Of a DNA stretch of 64,000 nt, positions 53,761 to 63,498 are shown piece after piece; the first letter of the stretch is position 1; every line of letters starts with the position of its first letter. The notes under the pieces were generated by a model. That model was given only the letters and a program-made list of their open reading frames with translations. It had not been told where the DNA came from and made no database searches. The position numbers and the translations under genes are program-made. The stretch is from Methylomagnum ishizawai. GTDB taxonomy: Bacteria > Pseudomonadota > Gammaproteobacteria > Methylococcales > Methylococcaceae. The DNA lies in assembly GCF_019670005.1 (NCBI RefSeq), contig NZ_AP019783.1, forward strand, positions 1,384,501 through 1,448,500, read 5' to 3'.

Positions 53761-55680
53761 ATGCACCCGGTTCCCCGGCCTTGCCGCGCCTGGTGCGTGT
53801 GGTTGCTATGGGCGCTGTTCGCGCCCGCCGCCTGGGGGGGCGGCGTCCTGGCCGTGACGTCCGCCGTCGAGCGGGTCGCGGCGCGGTCTTATACGGGGTT
53901 CCTCGACGATCCTCGCCAAACCCTGGCCTTGGCCGAAGTCCTGGCCGACCCAGGGCGCTTCGTGCCCGCCGGGCGCTATCGATCCGGGTTGGGCGGCGTG
54001 GCGATGCGCTGGGCGCGGCTGCCGCTGCTCAACACCGGGGCCGTGGCCGGCCATTGGTTGCTGGCCCTGGGCGTGCCCGACGCCGAGGTCTTGGAGGTCT
54101 ACCGGGTGGCGGACGGCCACACGGCCACCCTGGCCCGGCTCGGGCCGGACGCGGATTTCGCCGCGCGGCCCGTGCCGTCCCGGATGTTGGCGGTGCCGGT
54201 GGAGTTGGCGGCGGGGGAGCGGGCCGAACTGTACCTGCGCTACCGCACCCACGCCAACACCCCCCTGAGCCTGGAATTATCGTCCCCGGAACGTTTCCAG
54301 CGCGATTTGGCCGAGGGCGATTTCGTCAACGGCCTCGTGGTCGGCCTGTTGTTGGCCCTGACCGTGTTCGCGCTGCTGCAATATCTGGCGCTGGGCCGGG
54401 CGGCGTTCCTGGCCTATATGGTCCTGGCCTTGTTGATGGCGGTCTTCGTGTTGGAATTCGAGGGCTACGGTTTCCAATACCTGTGGCCGCGCCGGGGGGC
54501 CTGGAACCAGGACGTGCCGTTCTACCTGACCATGGGCATCCAGGTCGGCCATGCCCTGTTCGCGGTGTTGTTGTTCGATCTGCGCCGTGAATCGCCCCGC
54601 TTGTTCCGCGCCTATCTCGCCTATATTCCCGTGCTGCCGCTGTGCTTCCTGGCCTACCGCCTGGGCTATTGGACCTGGCACACCTTGCTGGCGATGCTGG
54701 CTTACGGCGGCTTGGTGTGCGTCACGGGCGTCCTGTGCCTGCGCCGCGGTTTCCCGGCGGCGGCGTGGTTCCTGGCCGGTACCACCGGTTATGTCCTGTT
54801 CGTCAATTTTTTGTTCGGGCTGGCCGTGTGTGGCTTCGCCCCCGAAGGCTTGAATCCCTTCGTGTTGCCCAAGCTCGGCTATGTCTGGGAGGCGGTGTGT
54901 TTCGCCACGGCCCTGGCACGGCAGGTCCAGGTGTTGCGGCGGCGCTTGGAGGACGGCCTGCGCCGCCATCTGGCCGAGGCCGAGCAACTGGCGCGGGTCG
55001 AGGCCGAGAAGAACCGCGCCCTGTTGGCCGCCCAGGCCCAGCAATTGCAATGGGCGGCGGCCGGCCACGACCTGGCCCAGCCCTTGGCCTCGATCCGGTT
55101 CGGCTTGGCGGTGCTCCGCGCCCAGGCCGGGAGCGAGGCCGCCACCCGCCATATCGACCAGGCCCTGGATTACACCGAGGGCTTGCTGCGGGCCTTGATC
55201 GACGAGGCCAAGCGCGGCTATGCGGCGCGGCGGCGGGCGCTGGACCTGGAGGATATCCTGGCCGAGGCCCACCAGCGCCATCTGCCCGCCGCCCGGCGCA
55301 AGGGCTTGGAATTGCGTTATTGCCCCACCGGCCAGCGCGTCGAAGGCTCGGCGCTGGTGCTGGGGCGCATCCTCGACAACCTGATAGGCAACGCCATCCG
55401 CTATACCGCGCGGGGCCGCGTCCTGGTCGGGGTGCGCCGCCGCGCCGACGGCCTCGAAATCCAGGTCTGCGACACCGGCCCCGGTTTCGATACCGTCCGC
55501 CGCGAACAATTGCTGATGCCTTTCGCCCAAAGCGGAACCTTGGTGGCCGAGCGCCTGGGCCATGGCCTGGGATTGCATATCGTCCACGCCCTCTGTGCCC
55601 AGTCCGGCTATCGCCTCCATATCGCGGCGAAGCCGGGCCGGGGCAGCGTGTTCGGGGTGGTGGTGCCGTTTCCCCGGTGA
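53761..55680 (+). CDS. 7TMR-DISM histidine kinase
   Basis: The product is about 639 residues. It begins with a signal-peptide-like sequence (MHPVPRPCRAWCVWLLWALFA) and an extracellular 7TMR-DISMED2 sandwich (about 30-175). Seven membrane segments follow (about 190-385), then HisKA with AAGHDLAQPLASIR (His ~436) and HATPase with NLIGNAIRYTARG, DTGPGF and GHGLGL. It probably senses extracellular carbohydrate-like ligands. The longer in-frame start at 53689 overlaps the divergent regulator gene; 53761 is chosen because the signal peptide begins there. Confidence 0.85.
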   Translation: MHPVPRPCRAWCVWLLWALFAPAAWGGGVLAVTSAVERVAARSYTGFLDDPRQTLALAEVLADPGRFVPAGRYRSGLGGVAMRWARLPLLNTGAVAGHWLLALGVPDAEVLEVYRVADGHTATLARLGPDADFAARPVPSRMLAVPVELAAGERAELYLRYRTHANTPLSLELSSPERFQRDLAEGDFVNGLVVGLLLALTVFALLQYLALGRAAFLAYMVLALLMAVFVLEFEGYGFQYLWPRRGAWNQDVPFYLTMGIQVGHALFAVLLFDLRRESPRLFRAYLAYIPVLPLCFLAYRLGYWTWHTLLAMLAYGGLVCVTGVLCLRRGFPAAAWFLAGTTGYVLFVNFLFGLAVCGFAPEGLNPFVLPKLGYVWEAVCFATALARQVQVLRRRLEDGLRRHLAEAEQLARVEAEKNRALLAAQAQQLQWAAAGHDLAQPLASIRFGLAVLRAQAGSEAATRHIDQALDYTEGLLRALIDEAKRGYAARRRALDLEDILAEAHQRHLPAARRKGLELRYCPTGQRVEGSALVLGRILDNLIGNAIRYTARGRVLVGVRRRADGLEIQVCDTGPGFDTVRREQLLMPFAQSGTLVAERLGHGLGLHIVHALCAQSGYRLHIAAKPGRGSVFGVVVPFPR

Positions 55681-55687
55681 ACGGCGG

Positions 55688-56176
55688 CTATGCGGTACGG
55701 ACCCTGCGGCCCAGGGCTTTGAACCGGCGTGGGCCGATATAGGGCGGCTCCAGGGCCGCGCCGGCGGCTTGCCGCGGGGGTCCGGCCCCGTCCGGGGCGG
55801 CGGTCCCGGTGCCGGAATGGCCGGTTTCCCAGGGGCTGCCGAAATAGATATAGCCGTCCGCCGCCGGGCCGTCGGTATCGATCTCCAAGACCGGGGGAGG
55901 GCGGATGGCGGTGCTGTCCCCGCCGTCGGTGGCGTCGGTTCGCAGGAATAGCCCAGGCGTGTCGGCGGGATGGTCCAGCCAAGCCTTGACGATGTGGGTC
56001 ACGTCCACCGTCATCCATTGCCGCGCCGCCGCGACCCACAGCGACAGCGTGGCCTTGCTGACCAAACCGCCGCCGAGTTGGTCCGGCAGGCAGGAGAGGT
56101 CGAAGCGCAGCAGGCGGGCGGTGCCGCCGGTGGATAGGGCGCGGAGTCCGGTCACGGCCAGTGGGGAGTGTCTCAT
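55688..56176 (-). CDS. DNRLRE-like secreted protein domain
   Basis: The product is about 162 residues. It contains RLLRFDLSCLPDQLGGGLVSKATLSLWV and WMTVDVTHIVKAWLDHPADTPGLFL, which is the pattern of the DNRLRE domain found in secreted and surface proteins. No clear signal peptide is visible from the ATG at 56176. An upstream in-frame start would add a Pro/Arg-rich segment lying inside the neighbouring gene. It may be co-transcribed with the PEP-CTERM gene upstream. Confidence 0.6.
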   Translation of the reverse strand: MRHSPLAVTGLRALSTGGTARLLRFDLSCLPDQLGGGLVSKATLSLWVAAARQWMTVDVTHIVKAWLDHPADTPGLFLRTDATDGGDSTAIRPPPVLEIDTDGPAADGYIYFGSPWETGHSGTGTAAPDGAGPPRQAAGAALEPPYIGPRRFKALGRRVRTA

Positions 56177-56198
56177 GGAAGAGGGACCCACCCGGCGT

Positions 56199-56945
56199 TC
56201 AAGCCTTGTGGCCGGGCCGGGCCCGCCACAGGGCGGCGAGGCCCAAGGCGGCGAGGGCCGCCGTGCCCGGTTCCGGCACCGGCACCGGGCCGCTGGCGAT
56301 ATCCAGCGCCCAGCCGCCACCGCGTTCGGTGGAGTCCGGGGTCCAGAACGGGCTGTCGCCGGAGCCATCGCCCCAGTTCCAATAGGTGAAGTTGTCGATG
56401 CCGATCTCCAGGACGCTGTTGTATTGGAGATAATCGTCGGTGTAGGGGCTGGCGGCGACCAGGTGTTGGGGCAGGGTGCCGGGGTCGGCGTTGTCGTAGA
56501 CGGCGACCACCGCGTAATAGAGACCGGCTTCGAGGATCAAGCGGAAAGCGACATCGTTGCCGCCGCCGGAGCCGCCCGCATGGCTGGCGAGGGTCTGGAA
56601 ATCGTCGGCCCGGCCATTGCCCCCCGCGAACACCGACACCACCGGGATGAAGCCGCCCGCCGCGATGCTGGCGCCCGCGCCGTTGCCGCCGCCATCGGCG
56701 CCGAAGCTGGTGAAGTCCACCGCGCTGGGACCGCCCAGGCTGAACGCGATGACTTGGTATTCATCGTCCTGGGTGAAGCCGCCGCTGTAGGAAACGCCGT
56801 CGGCGTAGGCGGTGCCGGTGATACTGGTGTGCACGATGGGGGCGGATTCCGCCGCGTCCGCCAGGGCCAGGAGCGCCAACAGGGCGCAGGAAGAAAAGCG
56901 GGGGTGGCTCCCGCGGGACGGGAAAAACCGGGAATCGGAGCGCAT
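56199..56945 (-). CDS. PEP-CTERM sorting-domain protein, DVUA0089-like
   Basis: The 248-residue product starts MRSDSRFFPSRGS and has a signal peptide-like FSSCALLALLALADAAES. The GGFTQDDEYQVIAFSL motif and a GGFIPVVSVFAGG segment are like the DVUA0089 family. It ends with the PEP-CTERM signal VPVPEPGTAALAALGLAALWRARPGHKA, which exosortase processes at the outer surface. A GAGGTCGTCC site lies before the ATG. It is probably exported into the extracellular matrix, but the exact function is unknown. Confidence 0.85.
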   Translation of the reverse strand: MRSDSRFFPSRGSHPRFSSCALLALLALADAAESAPIVHTSITGTAYADGVSYSGGFTQDDEYQVIAFSLGGPSAVDFTSFGADGGGNGAGASIAAGGFIPVVSVFAGGNGRADDFQTLASHAGGSGGGNDVAFRLILEAGLYYAVVAVYDNADPGTLPQHLVAASPYTDDYLQYNSVLEIGIDNFTYWNWGDGSGDSPFWTPDSTERGGGWALDIASGPVPVPEPGTAALAALGLAALWRARPGHKA

Positions 56946-57201
56946 GGACGACCTCGTTCTAATTTTTATCCGGGAAACGCCACCGACGGCTGTGGGCGGC
57001 GGCGCGGATGTTAGTAGGGGTGTCAATACGGATAAATACGCGAATCCGCGTAATTGGAGGGTGGGGGCCGTGGTTCGCGGTCTTGCGGGCTTGGCGGCCT
57101 GGGGCGGCTTCGTGGCCAGGAAACGCCGGGATGGGAGGGCTTCCCTAATCGAGGACAGGCCCTAAGCTTAGGCCAGTGGTCTCCGAGCGGGTTTATCGAC
57201 A

Positions 57202-59877
57202 ATGGGCAGTAGGCAGGTTGGCCTGGGGTTCCGTATTTTCATCATCGCCATGGCCGCGGCCATTTACCTGGGCCTCGGGGCGCTGGGACTTTGGTTCGCG
57301 ATCCCACCGGGCTACGCCAGCCCCATCTTTCCGGCTTCGGGCTTCGCGGTGGCGGTCGTGCTGTGGTCGAAAGGCCGGGCCTGGCCTGGGATATGGCTGG
57401 GTTCTTGCGCCCTCAACCTCGGCGTGGCCTGGCTACACCAGGACCTCGGCGGGCGGGCGGTGCTGAGCGCTTTGGGCATCGCCTGCGGGTCCACCTTGCA
57501 AAGCGTCGCCGCCGGATGGCTGCTGGCGCGTGGCGTGCGCAACGGCTGGCAAACCTTGGTGGTGGAGCGCGATATCATCCGCTGCATGGTGCTGGGCGGC
57601 CCGGTGGCCTGCCTGGTTTCCGCCAGCGTGGGCATGGCGGTTTTGTTCGGGGCGGGCGTCTTGTCCTGGGCCGAGCTGCCCTATGGCTGGTGGAACTGGT
57701 GGTCGGGCGACACCCTGGGGGTTTTGGTGTTGCTGCCGCTCAGCCTCGCCGTGTTCTACCACCATCGCCCGCTCTGGCGCGGCCGGCTGGCGACCTTGGT
57801 CTTGCCGATGCTGATCGCGCTGGGTTTGGTGGGCAGCGCCTTTTTCACGGTGTCGGAATGGGAGGTGCGGCAGCAAAAACAGGTCGTCCAGGGCTACGGG
57901 GAAAAACTGGCCCAACTCCTGAGCCAGCGCTTCATCGCCCACCAGGAAGCCTTGTCGGCCCTGCGCCGGTTGCAGGAAATCATGCCCGACATGGGCTACG
58001 AGCAATTCGATTATTTCACCCGCATCACCCTCGAAGACAACCCCGATATTTTCGCCTTCAGCATCGATCCCGCCGTGCCCTTGGCGCGGCGGGCGGCGTT
58101 CGAGCGGACGATGGCCCTGAAGACCGGGGCCGCCGGTTTTGAAATCAAGGAGCGCGATGGCCAGGGCCGCTTGGTGCGGGCGGCGGACCGCCCGGACTAT
58201 GTCGCCGTGGCCTATATCGCGCCCTTGGAGAAGAACCTGCCGGCCCTGGGCTACGATATCGATTCGGAACCGGTCCGCCACGAGGCCATCGAACGCGCCA
58301 GGGCGCTGGGGACGCCCGTTGTGACCGCGCCCATCCATTTGGTGCAGGAGAACCAGGAGCGGATCGGTATCCTGCTGCTGCATCCCGTCCGGCCGTTGCG
58401 TCCGCCCTCCGTTTCCGATCCGGGCTGGGCGGGCTTCGTGGTCGGGGTCGTCAAGATGGACGAGATGGTCAGGATCGCCCTGGGGGAGGCGTTGCCGGAG
58501 GGGCTGGCGCTGCGGATCGAGGATGCCCAGGCACCGGCGGGCCGGTCCCTGCTGTACCGTTCCGGCGAGGCGTTGGCCGATGCCCAGGCTTGGCGCAAAT
58601 CCGTCGCCATGGCGGACCGGACCTGGAATTTCAGCTTGGTCCCGACCCCCGCCTTCCTGAATAGCCAAAGCCATTGGATGGCCTTGGCGGTGGGTTCGGG
58701 CGGGCTGGCGCTGGCGGTGTTGCTGCAAATCCTGCTGCTGGTCACCACAGGGCGGACCGCCGTGGTGGAGGGCATCGTCTGGGAGCGCACCATGGAACTC
58801 CACGCCAAAAGCGAGGCGCTCCAGGACCGCCATGCCGAATTGGACGCCTTGTTCCGGCTCAGCCCGGATGGTTTCGTGGCCTTCGGCCCGGATGACCGGA
58901 TCAAATTCGCCAATCCCGCGTTTCGGAAAATGCTCGGCCTCGGGGACGAAGGCCCGGCGGACATGGCCGGGCTGGACCGGCTGTTGTGGGCCAGGTGCGA
59001 GGGGGCCGGGCCGTGCGGGATCGCCGATTTCTTCGAGGGCGAGGCCGGACACAAGATTTTGACGCTGAAAGCGCCGCGCCCCGCCGTCCTCTACCTCCTG
59101 GGCGTGGCCAGCGGGTCGCTCAGCGTCCCGCGCATCCTCTATCTGCGCGATATCACCCGCGAAACCGAAGTGGACCGCATGAAGAGCGAGTTCCTTTCCC
59201 ATGCGGCCCACGAGTTGCGCACGCCCATGACCAGCATCTTCGGCTTCACCGAGGTGTTGTTGAACATGGAGGTGGACGAGGCGACGCGCCGGGAATTGCT
59301 GCAAATCATCCACCGCCAGACCCAATGGCTGATCGATATCGTCAACGAGTTGCTGGACCTTTCGAAAATCGACGCCGGGCGCGGCAAGGATGTGCAGATC
59401 GAAGTCTTCGATCTGGCCGCCCTGGTGCGCGCCACGGTCGCCGATAGCGCGGCGGATGCGCAACAGCGGCCCTGGTTGTTGGATTTGCCCGATGGTGAAA
59501 AGCCGGCCCGCGCCGATGTTTTCATGCTGCGCCAGGCCTTGGTGAACGTCCTCAGCAATGCCCGCAAGTTTTCGGAGCCGGATGCGGCGATCCATATCGC
59601 CTTGTTGGAGGAAGGCGATAGGCTGGGCGTGGCGGTGACCGATCATGGGGTCGGCATGACACCGGAGGAACTTGAACATTTGGGCGAGCGGTTTTGGCGG
59701 GCCGATCCCTCGGGGCAAATCCCCGGCACGGGTTTGGGCATCGCCATCGTCATGGAGGCGATGAAAATGCAGGGCGGGCGTATGGAGGTGCGTTCGGAGA
59801 AGAATCGGGGGACGACGGTGACTTTGTGGGTGCCAAGGCAGGGGCGGGGGGCGGTTTCCGGGGGTGTGGCTGTATAG
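57202..59877 (+). CDS. MASE1/CHASE/PAS histidine kinase
   Basis: The 891-residue product has a MASE1 membrane domain (~10-210: YASPIFPASGFAVAVVLWSKGRAWPGIWLGS). A CHASE-type periplasmic domain (~230-470) and a further membrane segment (~490-515) follow. Then come a coiled linker and PAS domain (~540-640), HisKA with SHAAHELRTPM (His ~670) and HATPase with NVLSNARKFSE, DHGVGM and GTGLGI. It lacks a receiver domain. No partner regulator is adjacent. Confidence 0.9.
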   Translation: MGSRQVGLGFRIFIIAMAAAIYLGLGALGLWFAIPPGYASPIFPASGFAVAVVLWSKGRAWPGIWLGSCALNLGVAWLHQDLGGRAVLSALGIACGSTLQSVAAGWLLARGVRNGWQTLVVERDIIRCMVLGGPVACLVSASVGMAVLFGAGVLSWAELPYGWWNWWSGDTLGVLVLLPLSLAVFYHHRPLWRGRLATLVLPMLIALGLVGSAFFTVSEWEVRQQKQVVQGYGEKLAQLLSQRFIAHQEALSALRRLQEIMPDMGYEQFDYFTRITLEDNPDIFAFSIDPAVPLARRAAFERTMALKTGAAGFEIKERDGQGRLVRAADRPDYVAVAYIAPLEKNLPALGYDIDSEPVRHEAIERARALGTPVVTAPIHLVQENQERIGILLLHPVRPLRPPSVSDPGWAGFVVGVVKMDEMVRIALGEALPEGLALRIEDAQAPAGRSLLYRSGEALADAQAWRKSVAMADRTWNFSLVPTPAFLNSQSHWMALAVGSGGLALAVLLQILLLVTTGRTAVVEGIVWERTMELHAKSEALQDRHAELDALFRLSPDGFVAFGPDDRIKFANPAFRKMLGLGDEGPADMAGLDRLLWARCEGAGPCGIADFFEGEAGHKILTLKAPRPAVLYLLGVASGSLSVPRILYLRDITRETEVDRMKSEFLSHAAHELRTPMTSIFGFTEVLLNMEVDEATRRELLQIIHRQTQWLIDIVNELLDLSKIDAGRGKDVQIEVFDLAALVRATVADSAADAQQRPWLLDLPDGEKPARADVFMLRQALVNVLSNARKFSEPDAAIHIALLEEGDRLGVAVTDHGVGMTPEELEHLGERFWRADPSGQIPGTGLGIAIVMEAMKMQGGRMEVRSEKNRGTTVTLWVPRQGRGAVSGGVAV

Positions 59878-59955
59878 GGTGGGTGGGCTTGAACATTCCC
59901 CCACCCTGCGCCTTTGCTAAAATCGCCCCACCGTTCCCGCAACCTGCCCCACAGT

Positions 59956-60702
59956 ATGAAATCCCAAAACCCCGCCGCCCTGTCCATCGCCGATCTGTCC
60001 TACGCCTACGGCAAGAAACAAGCCCTGGACCAAGTCGGCTTCAAGGTCGAACCCGGCCAATGCGCCATCCTGTTGGGACCGAACGGCGCGGGTAAGACCA
60101 CCTTGTTTTCCCTCATCACCCGGCTTTACGACAGCCGCGAAGGCTCCATCCGCATCGCCGGTTTCGATGTCCGCGCCGAATCCACCCGCGCCCTGGCCCG
60201 GCTCGGCGTGGTGTTCCAACAGCCCACCCTCGACCTCGACCTCAGCGTCATGCAGAACCTCCGCTACCATGCCGCCCTGCACGGCCTCAGCCGCCGCCAC
60301 GCCGAAACCCGCATCCAAGCCGAATTGGAACGCCAAGGCATGTACGACCGCCGCCAGGAAAAAGCCCGCAACCTCAACGGCGGCCATCGCCGCCGGGTTG
60401 AAATCGCCCGCGCCTTGCTGCACGAACCCAGCCTCCTGCTGCTGGACGAACCCACGGTCGGGTTGGATGTGCCCAGCCGCCGCGCCATCGTCGATTATGT
60501 CCACGAACTGGCGGCCTCGGGCCGGGTGGCGGTGCTGTGGGCCACCCATTTGATCGACGAAATCCACCCCGGCGACCGGCTGGTGGTGCTGCATCAAGGC
60601 CGGGTGCGGGCGCTCGGGGCCGTGCCCGAAGTGCTGGCGGCGACCGCTACCCCCGATATCGGCGCGGCCTTCGCCCAATTGACCCAGGGAGGCAAGCCAT
60701 GA
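59956..60702 (+). CDS. ABC transporter ATPase, PQQ-alcohol-dehydrogenase-linked type
   Basis: The 248-residue product has Walker A GPNGAGKTT, a Q-loop (VVFQQPTLDLDL), an altered signature LNGGHRRRVEIARAL (LSGG replaced by LNGG) and Walker B LLLLDEP, followed by a D-loop and ATHLIDE switch His. It resembles the ATPase subunit often found with PQQ-dependent alcohol dehydrogenases, hence the methylotroph inference. The start at 59956 has a short spacing and an in-frame upstream ATG at 59914 that is less likely. Overlaps the permease by ATGA. Confidence 0.85.
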   Translation: MKSQNPAALSIADLSYAYGKKQALDQVGFKVEPGQCAILLGPNGAGKTTLFSLITRLYDSREGSIRIAGFDVRAESTRALARLGVVFQQPTLDLDLSVMQNLRYHAALHGLSRRHAETRIQAELERQGMYDRRQEKARNLNGGHRRRVEIARALLHEPSLLLLDEPTVGLDVPSRRAIVDYVHELAASGRVAVLWATHLIDEIHPGDRLVVLHQGRVRALGAVPEVLAATATPDIGAAFAQLTQGGKP

Positions 60703-61502
60703 TGCGCTATCTCCGCGCCCTCATCGGCATCATGGCCCGCGAACTGTTCCGCTTCGTGCATCAGCGCGAGCGCTTCGTGTCGGCCCTGGTCCGGCCCTTG
60801 ATGTGGCTGTTCATCTTCGCCGCCGGGTTCCGCTCCACGTTAGGGGTCGCCATCATCCCACCCTACGAGACCTATATCCTCTACGAGGTCTACATCACGC
60901 CCGGCCTGTTGGGCATGGTGCAATTGTTCAACGGGATGCAAAGCTCCTTGTCCATGGTCTACGACCGCGAGATGGGCAGCATGAAGACGCTGTTGGTCAG
61001 CCCCTTGCCGCGCTGGTATCTGCTGGTCTCGAAGCTCCTGGCCGGGGTGTTGGTGTCGGTGCTGCAAGCCTATACCTTCCTCGCCATCGCCTACGCCTAT
61101 GGCATCGAAGCCCCGCCCATCGGCTATCTTTACGTCTTGCCCGCCTTGGTGTTGTCGGGGTTGATGCTGGGGGCCTTGGGGCTGCTGCTGTCGTCCTTCG
61201 TCAAGCAATTGGAGAACTTCGCCGGGGTGATGAATTTCGTGATCTTCCCCATGTTCTTCCTGTCCACCGCGCTCTATCCCCTGTGGAAAATCCAGGAATC
61301 CAGCGAATTCCTCTATACCTTGTCCAGCTACAACCCGTTTTCCCAGGCGGTGGAATTGATCCGCTTCGCCCTCTACGGGCAGTTCAACCTACCCGCCTGT
61401 ATTTATACGGGGGTGTCCTTGCTGGCTTTCCTGCTGTTCGCCATCATCGGCTACAATCCCTCGCGCGGCATGATGCAACACAAAGGTAGACCCACAGCAT
61501 GA
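60699..61502 (+). CDS. ABC-2 type permease
   Basis: The 267-residue product has six hydrophobic segments, starting with a membrane helix around [15 protein letters not shown]. The [32 protein letters not shown] stretch is conserved in ABC-2 permeases. It pairs with the preceding ATPase, with which it overlaps by 4 bases. The stop overlaps the rfbB ATG. The likely cargo is unknown; the homologous PedC-type permeases are linked to alcohol oxidation. Confidence 0.85.
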   Translation: MMRYLRALIGIMARELFRFVHQRERFVSALVRPLMWLFIFAAGFRSTLGVAIIPPYETYILYEVYITPGLLGMVQLFNGMQSSLSMVYDREMGSMKTLLVSPLPRWYLLVSKLLAGVLVSVLQAYTFLAIAYAYGIEAPPIGYLYVLPALVLSGLMLGALGLLLSSFVKQLENFAGVMNFVIFPMFFLSTALYPLWKIQESSEFLYTLSSYNPFSQAVELIRFALYGQFNLPACIYTGVSLLAFLLFAIIGYNPSRGMMQHKGRPTA

Positions 61503-62566
61503 GCGAACTGAAAACTATCCTGGTCACGGGCGGCGCCGGTTTCATCGGCGGCAATTTCGTACTGCGGCAGATCGCGCGCGGCGGCATCCACGTCGTCAAC
61601 CTCGACGCCCTGACCTATGCGGGCAACCTCGACACCCTGGAAAGCGTCAAGGACGATCCCCGCCATACCTTCGCCCTGGGTTCCATCGGCGATAGGAATT
61701 TGGTGGATTACCTCCTGGACCGCCACCAGCCCGCGGCCATCGTCAATTTCGCGGCGGAAAGCCATGTGGACCGCTCCATCGATTCGCCCGAAGCTTTCAT
61801 CCAAACCAATCTCCTCGGCACCTTCCAACTGCTGGAAGCGGCCCGCAAATATTGGCGGCGCTTGTCGGGCGCAGCCCACGACCAATTCCGGTTCCTGCAT
61901 GTCTCCACCGACGAGGTCTACGGCACCCTGGGCGAGACCGGCTTCTTCACCGAGGACAGCCCCTACCAGCCCAATTCGCCGTATTCCGCCTCGAAGGCCG
62001 GTTCCGACCATCTGGTGCGGGCCTATTTCCACACCTACGGGATGCCGGTGCTGACCACCAATTGCTCCAACAATTACGGTCCCTACCAGTTCCCCGAGAA
62101 GCTCATCCCCTTGATCACCCAGAACGCCATGCACGGGAAGCCCCTGCCGGTCTACGGCACCGGGTCCAATATCCGCGACTGGCTTTATGTCGAGGATCAT
62201 TGCCGGGCCATCGAGCGGGTGCTGGAAGCGGGCACCCCAGGGCAGGTCTACAACATCGGCGGCAACAACGAAAAGACCAACCTGGACGTGGTCCACACCA
62301 TCTGCGACCTGTTGGACGAGATGCTGCCGGATTCGCCCCATCGCCCACACCGCCAGCTCATCACCTTCGTCGCCGACCGTCCCGGCCACGACCAGCGCTA
62401 CGCCATCGACGCCGGCAAGATGCGCCGCGAATTGGGCTGGGAACCCCTGGAAACCTTCGAGACCGGCCTGCGCAAAACCGTCCGCTGGTATCTGGATAAC
62501 CAGACCTGGTGTGGACGGGTGATGGATGGCAGCTATCGCGGCGAACGCCTGGGACTGGAGCGATAA
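61499..62566 (+). CDS. rfbB: dTDP-glucose 4,6-dehydratase
   Basis: The 355-residue product is an SDR enzyme with [11 protein letters not shown] at 10-20 and [12 protein letters not shown] near 83. Thr/Asp/Glu catalytic residues are in STDEVYG and the [10 protein letters not shown] motif follows. It converts dTDP-glucose to the 4-keto-6-deoxy sugar, the second step of dTDP-rhamnose synthesis. The gene overlaps the permease stop by ATGA and is followed by rfbA and rfbC. Confidence 0.95.
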   Translation: MSELKTILVTGGAGFIGGNFVLRQIARGGIHVVNLDALTYAGNLDTLESVKDDPRHTFALGSIGDRNLVDYLLDRHQPAAIVNFAAESHVDRSIDSPEAFIQTNLLGTFQLLEAARKYWRRLSGAAHDQFRFLHVSTDEVYGTLGETGFFTEDSPYQPNSPYSASKAGSDHLVRAYFHTYGMPVLTTNCSNNYGPYQFPEKLIPLITQNAMHGKPLPVYGTGSNIRDWLYVEDHCRAIERVLEAGTPGQVYNIGGNNEKTNLDVVHTICDLLDEMLPDSPHRPHRQLITFVADRPGHDQRYAIDAGKMRRELGWEPLETFETGLRKTVRWYLDNQTWCGRVMDGSYRGERLGLER

Positions 62567-62607
62567 GCCCCGTCCGTACTCCCCAACGAACCTGATAGAT
62601 ACTCCCG

Positions 62608-63498
62608 ATGAGCAAACCGATTAAAGGTATTATCCTGGCCGGGGGTTCCGGCACCCGGCTGCATCCCTTGACCCATGTGGTCAGCAAGCAATTGCTGCCG
62701 GTCTACGACAAACCGATGATCTATTACCCCCTGTCCGTGCTGATGCTGGCCGAGATCAGGGATATCCTCATCATCACCACCCCGCACGACGCGCCGATGT
62801 TCCGCCACCTCTTGGGCGACGGCCAGCAATGGGGTATCAATCTCCAATACGCCGAGCAGCCGCGCCCCGAAGGTCTGGCCCAGGCGTTCATCATCGGCAA
62901 GGACTTCGTCGGCAACGACCGTTCCAGCCTGATCCTGGGCGATAACATCTTCTACGGCCACGGCCTGCAACAGGTGCTGCGCAACGCCGCCGAGCGCGAG
63001 ACCGGGGCCACGGTGTTCGGCTACTGGGTGAAAGACCCCGAGCGCTACGGCGTGGCCGAATTCGACCCCGAAGGCCGGGTCATCAACTTGGTGGAAAAAC
63101 CCAAACATCCCAAATCCAATTACGCCGTCACCGGGCTGTATTTCTACGACAACCAAGTCGTGGACATGGCCGCCGAGCTGAAGCCTTCCCATCGCGGCGA
63201 ATTGGAAATCACCGATATCAACAAGATTTATCTGGAGAAGAACCAGATCAATGTCGAGAAGCTCGGTCGTGGCACCGCTTGGCTCGATACCGGCACCCAT
63301 GATTCCTTGCTGCAAGCCTCGAATTTCATCCAGACCATCGAGGAACGCCAGGGACTCAAGATTTGCTGCCCCGAGGAAATCGCCTGGAATCACGGCTGGA
63401 TCGGCGTGGACGAACTGGAGCGCCAAGCCGGTTTGCTGAGCAAGAACAGCTATGGCGAATACCTGTTGAGACTGCTGCAAAGGGACATCACCCCATGA
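62608..63498 (+). CDS. rfbA: Glucose-1-phosphate thymidylyltransferase
   Basis: The 296-residue product has the nucleotidyltransferase signature [16 protein letters not shown] and [16 protein letters not shown] at the N-terminus, and later [19 protein letters not shown] and [15 protein letters not shown]. It makes dTDP-glucose, the first step to dTDP-rhamnose. The gene overlaps rfbC by ATGA. Confidence 0.96.
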   Translation: MSKPIKGIILAGGSGTRLHPLTHVVSKQLLPVYDKPMIYYPLSVLMLAEIRDILIITTPHDAPMFRHLLGDGQQWGINLQYAEQPRPEGLAQAFIIGKDFVGNDRSSLILGDNIFYGHGLQQVLRNAAERETGATVFGYWVKDPERYGVAEFDPEGRVINLVEKPKHPKSNYAVTGLYFYDNQVVDMAAELKPSHRGELEITDINKIYLEKNQINVEKLGRGTAWLDTGTHDSLLQASNFIQTIEERQGLKICCPEEIAWNHGWIGVDELERQAGLLSKNSYGEYLLRLLQRDITP

